Shown here: one piece after another, positions 1 through 8,177 of the stretch
Numbering within the stretch: the stretch's first letter is position 1
Layout of the letters: each line of letters starts with the position of its first letter
Source of the DNA: Xanthomonas sp. 3793
Lineage (GTDB): Bacteria > Pseudomonadota > Gammaproteobacteria > Xanthomonadales > Xanthomonadaceae
DNA length: 64,000 nt
NCBI RefSeq assembly: GCF_024806835.1
Contig: NZ_JANTYU010000003.1
Location: 124,001-188,000, forward strand
Reading direction: 5' to 3'
The notes under the pieces: model-generated
What the model was told of the DNA's origin: nothing
Seen by the model: the letters and a program-made list of their open reading frames with translations, nothing else
Databases searched by the model: none
Position numbers and translations under genes: made by a program

Positions 1-1
1 C

Positions 2-268
2 GCGGTAGGCGCCTTCATTTCGCATGCCGACGAGCAGTTGCGCGGCGATAGTGCGGCGCATTACCGCGTGGGCGCAGAAAGCGCGCAGACGGTGGACACC
101 ACCGGTGCCGGCGACGCCTTCAACGGCGCGCTGGTGGCCTCGCTGGCGCAGTCGCCGGGCGCTAGCTTCATCACCCATGTCCGCTTTGCCACCCGCTACG
201 CCGCCCGCTCCACCGAAGTGGAAGGCGCCGCGGCATCGATGCCACGGCTGCTGCCGGACGCCGGCTAA
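2..268 (+). CDS. Ribokinase-family (PfkB) sugar kinase, C-terminal part
   Basis: The reading frame is open from the window edge and gives the last 88 residues. The DTTGAGDAFNGAL motif near residues 38-50 is the PfkB-family signature: the GAGD loop forms the anion hole, and its Asp is the catalytic base that activates the sugar hydroxyl for phosphorylation by ATP. The rest fits the closing helix of ribokinases. Ribokinase (rbsK) is the likeliest member, but the substrate-binding N-terminal half lies outside the window, so fructokinase-like or other PfkB kinases cannot be excluded. The next gene on the same strand starts about 100 bp downstream. Confidence 0.8.
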   Translation, partial: AVGAFISHADEQLRGDSAAHYRVGAESAQTVDTTGAGDAFNGALVASLAQSPGASFITHVRFATRYAARSTEVEGAAASMPRLLPDAG

Positions 269-367
269 CCGCCTGCGCCGATGGCGACATCGGCTGGCAT
301 TCACTCGGGCCACCGCACTTCACCGCCCGTCGCCGCGACGGGCCTGCATCACGACAAGGAGTTCTCG

Positions 368-970
368 ATGCGTCATTTTTCCCTGATCCGGTTCGTTGCG
401 CTGTGCGCCTGGCTTGTCCCGCTGTCGGCCGCTGCGCAGCGTTGCGACTGGAACGGCACTGCCAGCGATGCCGACCGCGCTGCGGTAACCGTGTCTGCGG
501 ACAGCCTGCAACAGGCGATCGCAGCGCATTACGACGATACCGACCAGGAAGACGGCGCCGCGCTGGCGCGCACGCTGCTGCAGCGCGCTGGGTCGCCGCA
601 GGTGCCAGGCAAGCTGGACGGCCGCTGGCAGGTGCGCTCGATCCAGGTCGACCAGCGGTTCGCCTATGCCTACCCCTATTTCAAGGCCGAGATCAGCCGC
701 AATGCCTGCGGCTATCGCTTCCGCAAGGTCAGCGGCTCGCAGCGTCGCAGCGGCACGTTGTATCCACTGGCCAAGGACAGCCGCGAGTTTGCCTTCCTCG
801 GCGCCAGCACGGTCAACGACGAACCGGAAGGCCGCTACGCGCCCGGCAACATCTCCGACGGCACCAACGGCAACAGCGTCGGCCGGCTGGTCGCTCTGGG
901 GCCGGACGAACTGCTGCTGATCCTGGACGGTGGCGCCAAGGGTTTCGAGCTGTACCAGCTGATCCGCTGA
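368..970 (+). CDS. Secreted hypothetical protein
   Basis: A 200-residue protein that I do not recognise. The start at 368 is chosen because AAGGAG (356-361) lies 6 nt upstream and the product then begins with a clean signal peptide: a basic MRHFSLIR stretch, a hydrophobic core and a likely AAAQ cleavage site near residue 20. The upstream part of the open frame (from 281) has no such features. Only two Cys (QRCDW and NACGY) are seen in the mature part, so one periplasmic disulfide is possible. There are no membrane helices after the signal, so periplasmic or extracellular location is likely. Function is unknown. Confidence 0.7.
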   Translation: MRHFSLIRFVALCAWLVPLSAAAQRCDWNGTASDADRAAVTVSADSLQQAIAAHYDDTDQEDGAALARTLLQRAGSPQVPGKLDGRWQVRSIQVDQRFAYAYPYFKAEISRNACGYRFRKVSGSQRRSGTLYPLAKDSREFAFLGASTVNDEPEGRYAPGNISDGTNGNSVGRLVALGPDELLLILDGGAKGFELYQLIR

Positions 971-1112
971 CCTGCAGATCCCGGGTCCGGTCGCGTCGGT
1001 GCGATCCGGCCGGCGCGTGCTGGCCTGGCCCAGCACCGGTCCGCGCCTGTCGCCGCGCCCCTGTGGCGGCGCCCGAGTTGGCAGCAGCAGCAACCCCAGC
1101 GACAATGCGCGC

Positions 1113-2111
1113 ATGCAGATCGGCCCTTACACCATTGCCCCCAAGGTGATTCTCGCCCCGATGGCGGGCGTCACCGACAAGCCGTTCCGGCTGCTGTGCA
1201 AGCGGCTGGGCGCCGGGCTGGCGGTATCGGAGATGACCATCTCCGATCCGCGTTTCTGGGGCACGCGCAAATCGCTGCACCGCATGGACCATGCCGGCGA
1301 GCCGGATCCGATCAGCGTGCAGATTGCCGGCACCGAGCCGCAGCAGCTGGCCGAGGCGGCGCGCTACAACGTGGACCATGGCGCGCAGCTGATCGATATC
1401 AACATGGGCTGCCCGGCCAAGAAGGTCTGCAATGCCTGGGCCGGCTCGGCGTTGATGCGCGACGAGGAACTGGTGGCGCGGATCTTGCGCGCGGTGGTGC
1501 AGGCAGTGGATGTGCCAGTGACCCTGAAGATCCGCACCGGCTGGGACTGCGACCACCGCAACGGCCCGGTCATCGCGCGCATCGCGCAGGATTGCGGCAT
1601 CGCTGCGCTGGCGGTGCATGGGCGTACCCGCGACCAGCATTACACCGGCACTGCCGAGTACGCCACCATCGGCGAGATCAAGGCGGCGCTGCAGATCCCG
1701 GTGATCGCCAACGGCGACATCGATTCGCCGCAGAAGGCCGCGCAGGTGCTGCGCGCCACCGGTGTGGATGCGGTGATGATCGGGCGCGCGGCGCAGGGGC
1801 GGCCATGGATCTTTGGCGAAGTGGCGCATTACCTGGCCAGCGGCACGCTGTTGCCGCCACCGACGCTGGCCTTCGTGCGCGACACCCTGCTCGGTCATCT
1901 GGACGCGCTGCATGCGTTCTACGGCCAACCGCAGGGCGTGCGCATCGCGCGCAAACACCTGGGCTGGTACGCGAAGGATCACCCGCAGAGCGCCGACTTC
2001 CGCGCCGTGGTCAATCGCGCCGAAACGCCCGAAGCGCAGCTGGCGCTGACCCGCGATTATTTCGACGCCTTGATTGCCGGCGTGGCACCACCGCTGCCGA
2101 ACGCCGCCTGA
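1113..2111 (+). CDS. dusB: tRNA-dihydrouridine synthase B
   Basis: A 332-residue flavoenzyme that reduces specific uridines in the tRNA D-loop to dihydrouridine using FMN and NADPH. It starts with the Dus TIM-barrel pattern (APMAGVTDKPFR, residues 15-26). The catalytic Cys is in INMGCPAKKV at about residue 100, and the FMN phosphate site is in the ANGDI and MIGRAAQGRPWIF stretches. Length and motifs match DusB rather than DusA or DusC. The start at 1113 is chosen because conserved sequence (MQIGPYTIAPKVILAPM) begins there; no strong ribosome-binding site is visible. In enterobacteria dusB precedes fis, but here no fis follows. Confidence 0.93.
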   Translation: MQIGPYTIAPKVILAPMAGVTDKPFRLLCKRLGAGLAVSEMTISDPRFWGTRKSLHRMDHAGEPDPISVQIAGTEPQQLAEAARYNVDHGAQLIDINMGCPAKKVCNAWAGSALMRDEELVARILRAVVQAVDVPVTLKIRTGWDCDHRNGPVIARIAQDCGIAALAVHGRTRDQHYTGTAEYATIGEIKAALQIPVIANGDIDSPQKAAQVLRATGVDAVMIGRAAQGRPWIFGEVAHYLASGTLLPPPTLAFVRDTLLGHLDALHAFYGQPQGVRIARKHLGWYAKDHPQSADFRAVVNRAETPEAQLALTRDYFDALIAGVAPPLPNAA

Positions 2112-2320
2112 GGCATCTGGACGGCACCCGAACACGCGCAGCTGCGCTGCGCTGCGTGCTGGCATCCGCTGCGCACCATGGCCTGGCATGGCTCACGACA
2201 CCTTGCAAGCAGCCGTCAGGCACGGCGCGCTGCGAACGCAAATGAAGTGCGCCTGGTGGATGCCGCACCGAGCACGGGCCGCGCCTAGCTGGCGGCGGCA
2301 CGGTCGGATTGTTGGCGGCT

Positions 2321-3409
2321 CTAGTGTGTCGACGTCGCCGGCGTGTTGACCTGCTCCAGATCGCCGGTGAGCGCCGTGCCGGCGGGCGCATGCCAGATGC
2401 GGTGCCACATCTGCGCCAGCACTGCGCCGATCTGGTCGCGGGCCACCGGCGCGCGATAGGCCGCCTGGACCTGACGCGGCACGATCGGCTGCCATTGCCC
2501 GCCGTCGCGATGCGCGACGACGAAATTGAAGTTGTAGTCCGGCTCCAGGCCCATGCGCAGATCGCTGAGCATCAAGTCGTCATCGACCAGGCGTGCGCGC
2601 ATGAAGCCGCGGTTGAACCAGGTCAGCCGACGCACCGAATCGAACGCGGCCACTTCGCCCAGCGCCTGGGTGTTGCTGGAAAAGCCGCGAAACTGCATCG
2701 GCCCGGTGTCGGCCACCAGCGAGCGCTCGCCGATCACATAGCCGCCGGGCGTCATCGCCACCACCCGCCATAGCAAGGTGTTGAGCGGCATCGGCACCGA
2801 GAAGCGCGGCGCATCGGCCAGCCCCATCGCTGCCAGCGCGCGGTCGGCTTCCTGATCGACCAGATGCTTGGCGATCAACGACCAGCCCAGATAGGCCGAA
2901 CTTGCCACCAGCCCGATCACCAGCACGCGCTGGGCGAGTGGGCGCGCGCGCGCGAACCAGGCGATCGCGCAGGCCAGCAGCAGCCACAGCGTGTAGGCCG
3001 GGTCGACGATGAAAACGCTGGACCACATGGTCGGATGCGGCTGCAGCGGCCACCACAGCTGGGTGCCGTACACGGTGAAGGCGTCCAGCAGTGGATGGGT
3101 GATCAAGGCCAGCTGGATCGCCCAGAACCAGCGCCTGGGCGCGCTGGCCACCCGTCCATTGCCGTAGCGCCGGAACAGCCACCAGATCAGCCAGCCCAGC
3201 AGCGGCAGCACGAACAGCGAGTGGCTGACGCTGCGGTGCACCGTCATCAGGGTAACGGGGTCGTCGGTCAGTGGCAGCAAGGCCAGTGAATCGAGGTCGG
3301 GCAAGGTGCCCAGTGCCGCGCCGGCGAGCAAGGCGGCACGCCGCTGTCCGGGCGGCGCGATGGCGGCAGCGATGGCACCGCCAAGAACGATCTGGGTGAG
3401 GGAATCCAT
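2321..3409 (-). CDS. DUF457/YdjM-type membrane-bound putative metal-dependent hydrolase
   Basis: A 362-residue inner-membrane protein. The start MDSLTQIVLGGAIAAAI, the PDLDSLA stretch (about residues 37-43) and HRSVSHSLFVLPLLG (about 58-72) are the conserved Asp/His features of the LexA-regulated YdjM/DUF457 family of putative membrane metal-dependent hydrolases. Several hydrophobic segments occupy the first 180 residues and a soluble C-terminal domain follows. The family has no firmly known substrate. It is convergent with dusB (209 bp between stops) and divergent from the OsmC gene. Confidence 0.8.
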   Translation of the reverse strand: MDSLTQIVLGGAIAAAIAPPGQRRAALLAGAALGTLPDLDSLALLPLTDDPVTLMTVHRSVSHSLFVLPLLGWLIWWLFRRYGNGRVASAPRRWFWAIQLALITHPLLDAFTVYGTQLWWPLQPHPTMWSSVFIVDPAYTLWLLLACAIAWFARARPLAQRVLVIGLVASSAYLGWSLIAKHLVDQEADRALAAMGLADAPRFSVPMPLNTLLWRVVAMTPGGYVIGERSLVADTGPMQFRGFSSNTQALGEVAAFDSVRRLTWFNRGFMRARLVDDDLMLSDLRMGLEPDYNFNFVVAHRDGGQWQPIVPRQVQAAYRAPVARDQIGAVLAQMWHRIWHAPAGTALTGDLEQVNTPATSTH

Positions 3410-3884
3410 CGCCCGATGCTAGCAGGCCCCACATGCACGGACGGGCATCGCCCCACGCGCTTTCAGTCGGCACACAGCTGCGCTGGCGCGGAGCTGCAGT
3501 GAAGATCCGCGCCAGGGCGACCAGCGGCGCATTGCAGCGGCCGGCACGCTGCGCGGGTGCAGCGGATAGTGAGGCGCAAGCGCAGCCTTGACGAGCGGTC
3601 GCCGTACGTGTGGAACGCTACGCACCTGTCGCGGCTCGGACACAAGAAGACTCGCGACCGGCTGCATGGCAACGCTGCGCAAGTGACCTTTTGTTGTTTG
3701 AAGCAAACCGGGAAAGCGCCGCCTCTGCGTCACGGCCGGCGCAACAGCAACCGATGCGAAAAGACCTGGCACGGATGTTTCACCGCTGGGAAGCGCCTAC
3801 CCCGGTGGAGGCCTAGGCAGTGGAGTCCCTTGCCAGCCCGGTCTGAAGGACGCATGGTGTGCGCCCAAGGCAAGGAGTGCGGGA
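3410..3884. other. 475-bp divergent intergenic region
   Basis: This region lies between the divergently transcribed DUF457 and OsmC genes and must hold promoters for both. I see no convincing coding frame and no clear operator. The only distinct site is AAGGAG at 3872-3877, the ribosome-binding site of the OsmC gene. Confidence 0.5.
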
Positions 3885-4370
3885 ATGCCAGACCAACAGC
3901 ACCAGTACAGCGTCAGGGTCACCTGGACCGGCAACCAGGGCAGCGGCACCTCGGGATATCGCGCCTACAGCCGTGACCACCGTATCGAGGCGGAGGGCAA
4001 GGCCAGCGTGATCGACGGCTCGTCAGATCCAGGCTTCCGCGGCGACCCGGCACGCTGGAACCCCGAAGACCTGTTGGTCGCCTCGCTGTCGGCCTGTCAC
4101 AAGCTCTGGTACCTTGGGTTGTGCGCCAATGCCGGCATTATCGTGCAGGCCTACGAGGACAACGCCGAAGGCGCCATGCTGGAGCAGGCCGATGGCGCCG
4201 GGCAATTCACCTCGGTGGTGCTGCGCCCGCTGGTGACCTTGGCACCGGGCAGCGACCTCGAGCAAGCCAGAGCGCTGCACCACACCGCGCATGAAAAATG
4301 CTTCATCGCCCGCTCGATGAATTTCCCGGTCAGCCACGAGCCCCGGCTGCAACTGGCCGAATCGAACTGA
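3885..4370 (+). CDS. OsmC family peroxiredoxin-like protein
   Basis: A 161-residue protein of the OsmC/Ohr superfamily, thiol peroxidases that reduce organic hydroperoxides in the cytoplasm. The two redox cysteines are visible: one in ASLSACHKLWYLGL (about residue 72) and one in AHEKCFIARS (about residue 138). NPEDLLVASLSACH is typical of the OsmC/YhfA branch rather than of Ohr. A strong AAGGAG lies 7 nt before the ATG. The closing NFPVSHEPRL is also family-like. Which peroxide it reduces cannot be told from sequence. Confidence 0.88.
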   Translation: MPDQQHQYSVRVTWTGNQGSGTSGYRAYSRDHRIEAEGKASVIDGSSDPGFRGDPARWNPEDLLVASLSACHKLWYLGLCANAGIIVQAYEDNAEGAMLEQADGAGQFTSVVLRPLVTLAPGSDLEQARALHHTAHEKCFIARSMNFPVSHEPRLQLAESN

Positions 4371-4728
4371 ACGGCGGGTTGCTCGAGGCTGTGGCAAGTC
4401 CTGTCGTGGGTAGATGCCCAACGCCGACCACAGCGTTTGCAGCTCGAACCCAGTGTCGGCCAGGTGTTGGAGCAGCTCAGGCAGTGGCAGACGGCCCCAT
4501 TGCATGCCGCGCCTTGGCAGGTACGGCGCTGGGCTGTGGGGATCGGCCCGCCTCGCTCACGCATGGCCGCCTTTGCCGCGATGCGGACACCTCATTGCCG
4601 GCTGCCGGAGCGCCTTGTCGGTCGCGCTTAACCCCACGGCATCGCGTTCAGGCGCACAATGCAACCGACACACGGGGCGTGTATCATCCGCACCCATCTT
4701 TTCATCCGAATTAAGGGATATAAGCCTG
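4371..4728. other. 358-bp leader region upstream of metK
   Basis: This region lies between the OsmC stop and the metK start. I looked for a SAM-type or SAH-type aptamer and did not find one. TATCAT at 4682-4687 is a weak -10-like hexamer. A short minus-strand frame begins at 4505 but runs antisense into OsmC and is not supported. Confidence 0.4.
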
Positions 4729-5940
<1,212 letters not shown>

Positions 5941-5980
5941 GCACGCCGCTCCTGCAGGAGCGAGCGCGATGCACGACGAC

Positions 5981-6010
5981 CGGGCCGCTGATGCGGCCCG
6001 GTTTCGTTTT
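5981..6010 (+). terminator. Rho-independent terminator of metK
   Basis: An 8-bp perfect stem CGGGCCGC/GCGGCCCG (5981-5988 with 5993-6000) with a TGAT loop is followed by GTTTCGTTTT. It lies 40 bp after the metK stop. Confidence 0.85.
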
Positions 6011-6099
6011 GAGGTCTGTCGGTGGGTTGTCCAACTCCAGGAAGTGGCAGGTTACGAAGGCTTCGGCTTACGGCGGACCCACACGCGGATGGGCGTGGC

Positions 6100-6645
6100 G
6101 AAATAGAGCCCCTTTCTCCGCAGGAGAGGGGTTGGGGTGAGGGTTCGGGCGAAGCCGCTCACCTGCCGAATAGCACGTGGCTGCGGACGTACCCTCATCC
6201 GCCCCTACGGGGCACCTTCTCCCGCCTTGCGGGAGAAGGAACAACGACGCCAACCGCTGCTCAAGCCCTTCTCCTGAGGAAGAGGGGTTGGGGTGAGGGT
6301 TCGGACGAAGCCGCTCAGAAGCCGCTCACCTGCCGAATAGCACGTGGCTGCGCACGTACCCTCATCCACCCCTATGGGGCACCTTCTCCCGCCTTGCGGG
6401 AGAAGGGACAACGACGCCAACCGCTGCTCAAGCCCCTCTCCTGCGGGAGAGGGGTTGGGGTAAGGGTTCGGGCGAAGCCGCTCAGAAGCCGCTCACCTGC
6501 CGAATAGCACGTAGCTGCGCACGTACCCTCATCTACCCCTATGGGCACCTTCTCCCGCCTTGCGGGAGAAGGGACAACGACGCCAACCGCTGCTCAAGCC
6601 CCTCTCCTGCGGGAGAGGGGTTGGGGTGAGGGTGCGGGGCGAAGC
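6100..6645. repeat. Tandem intergenic repeat, about 3.3 units of 156-167 bp
   Basis: Each unit contains an imperfect palindrome around CTCCTGCGGGAGAGGGG and the run GGGGTTGGGGTGAGGG. It continues with GCCGCTCACCTGCCGAATAGCACGT, then CCTTCTCCCGCCTTGCGGGAGAAGG and CAACGACGCCAACCGCTGCTCAAG. The GGGGTTGGGG landmark recurs at 6127, 6284, 6451 and 6617, giving spacings near 156, 167 and 166 bp. One internal duplication (GCCGCTCAGAA) separates units 1 and 2. The tract fills the gap between metK and the phosphatase gene; no coding frame is supported. Confidence 0.85.
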
Positions 6646-6691
6646 CACACGCCATGCAGACCACCGCAGGACAGCTGTCGCGATCGCGAAA

Positions 6692-8029
6692 CTACCGATC
6701 GAGCTGCAACTGCTGTTCGAGCGCCGTAGCAAAGTCCGCCAACGGGCAGGCCATGCGTTGCTCCGGAGCGCACAAGCCCAGTGACAGCTCCTGCTGCAGC
6801 GGCGGATGGGCAAGATCCAGTGGTGCCAGCGTGCGCAGTTGATCCAGCGATTGCGCCAGGTAGAGGGCGCGCACAACCTTCGTGCCGTCTTGCTCGCGCC
6901 ACAAGCCGAGCACCAACGCGCCCCCCGGCGGCGGGTCGTCGGCGCCGTAGCCGGGTAAGTGGAAATGCACGCCCAGCAGCCCGCTCAATGCAGCGATGTG
7001 CGTATCGCTGCCGACAAACAACGAGACCTTCGGCGCCTGCACATCGCCGAACCGCTGCAGCACCTCGCGTGCCAGCGGTGCGCCGGAGCGCTGCGCCATG
7101 TAGTGCGGGCGCGCGTAGATATCGAACAACAGCGCGTGCAGGCGCGAGACCTGCGCCAGTCGTTCGGGTGTGGCGCGGCCCCAGCCGACCTGCGACAGCG
7201 GCAGGCCGTCGGCGTACTGCAGCAACAGCACTTCGCCGGTGCCGGAGGTCAGATCGATCGGCCCGCCCAAGGCCAGTCCACGCCCATTGGCCGATGGCGC
7301 CAACGTCGAGGGCATGCGCGCAAAGTCGCAAGGCGTGCGCGTGCAACCCAGGATCTGCTGCATCGCCTGCAACTCGTCCGCATGGCCTTGCAGCACTGCG
7401 GCAGGGCCACCGGTCTGCCGCTGGATCGATGCCACCGCGGCTGCCGCATCGAACGCCACCACGCCCGCCTCGATCGGCCGGAACAGCGGGTCGTTACTGC
7501 CCGCCTCGCGGTGCCCGGCGACGATGCCGCAGCCCGGCGCCAGTGCGTCGGCCAGCAAGGCACCGCTGTCGATGGTGCGCTGATCGGTATTGGCCCAGAC
7601 CGACACGCTCCCCGGTGCCGGGCATCCGGTGCGCGGCAGCAGCGCCTGCTGGGCCAACCACTGACGCAGATACTCGCCGCTCAATCGCACTGCCTTGCGG
7701 CCGCGCGGAGTGAGCAGGCTGGCCGGGGTGGACCACTGCGGCCAGGCTTGGTCGGCGTAGCGCGCGGCAGCCGCCTCGCCCTGCAGCGGCGCACGCACAC
7801 CGTGGCGGAACACCACCACCACGCGCTCCAGCTGCTCGGTTTGCCGGTCTGCGCCACCAGCGTCGTGGTCGCGATCATTCGCACGACCATGCGATGCGCT
7901 GCGCGAGGGCAATGCACAGCCGCCCAACAGCGCGGCAAGCGCCATCAGCAGGCAGGCAGCGGCGATCGCAGGCGCGATTCCGCGCCGCCGCACTTGCGCT
8001 GCGCGTAGCGGAGGCGACGCGATCCCCAT
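6692..8029 (-). CDS. Histidine acid phosphatase (phytase / glucose-1-phosphatase-like) lipoprotein
   Basis: A 445-residue secreted phosphatase of the AppA/Agp (histidine acid phosphatase) family, which hydrolyses phosphomonoesters in the cell envelope through a phosphohistidine. The N-terminal catalytic motif VVFRHGVRAPL is intact. The second motif, normally GHD(T/S)N, reads GSDTHIAAL, so the usual His is Ser. The N terminus has a hydrophobic run ending ALLGGCALPS, a lipobox, so an outer-membrane-anchored lipoprotein is likely. The start at 8029 is chosen because it sits shortly before the signal peptide; the frame is open to 8188 and overlaps the receptor stop. It lies downstream of a TonB-dependent receptor on the same strand. 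Confidence 0.8.
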   Translation of the reverse strand: MGIASPPLRAAQVRRRGIAPAIAAACLLMALAALLGGCALPSRSASHGRANDRDHDAGGADRQTEQLERVVVVFRHGVRAPLQGEAAAARYADQAWPQWSTPASLLTPRGRKAVRLSGEYLRQWLAQQALLPRTGCPAPGSVSVWANTDQRTIDSGALLADALAPGCGIVAGHREAGSNDPLFRPIEAGVVAFDAAAAVASIQRQTGGPAAVLQGHADELQAMQQILGCTRTPCDFARMPSTLAPSANGRGLALGGPIDLTSGTGEVLLLQYADGLPLSQVGWGRATPERLAQVSRLHALLFDIYARPHYMAQRSGAPLAREVLQRFGDVQAPKVSLFVGSDTHIAALSGLLGVHFHLPGYGADDPPPGGALVLGLWREQDGTKVVRALYLAQSLDQLRTLAPLDLAHPPLQQELSLGLCAPEQRMACPLADFATALEQQLQLDR

Positions 8030-8177
8030 CGCATCGCCTCCGGCCCCTTTGCATCGCCCAGACTGCGGCGGCTCCCCACCGCCAGTGAGTGCCCCGCACT
8101 GCGATGCGCCCTGCTCCGCAGCCTTGCGGTTGCGCTGCTGCACACCTGCCGACACGCCCCACCCTGCACAATCCGAC

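Noticed and set aside
4023..4505. Minus-strand frame beginning [15 protein letters not shown]
   Set aside because: Only the first 40 residues look protein-like and it then runs antisense through the OsmC gene.
4371..4728. Possible SAM riboswitch in front of metK
   Set aside because: No aptamer helices or conserved cores could be drawn.
6100..6645. CRISPR array
   Set aside because: The units are about 160 bp and nearly identical along their length, with no short repeats separated by unique spacers.
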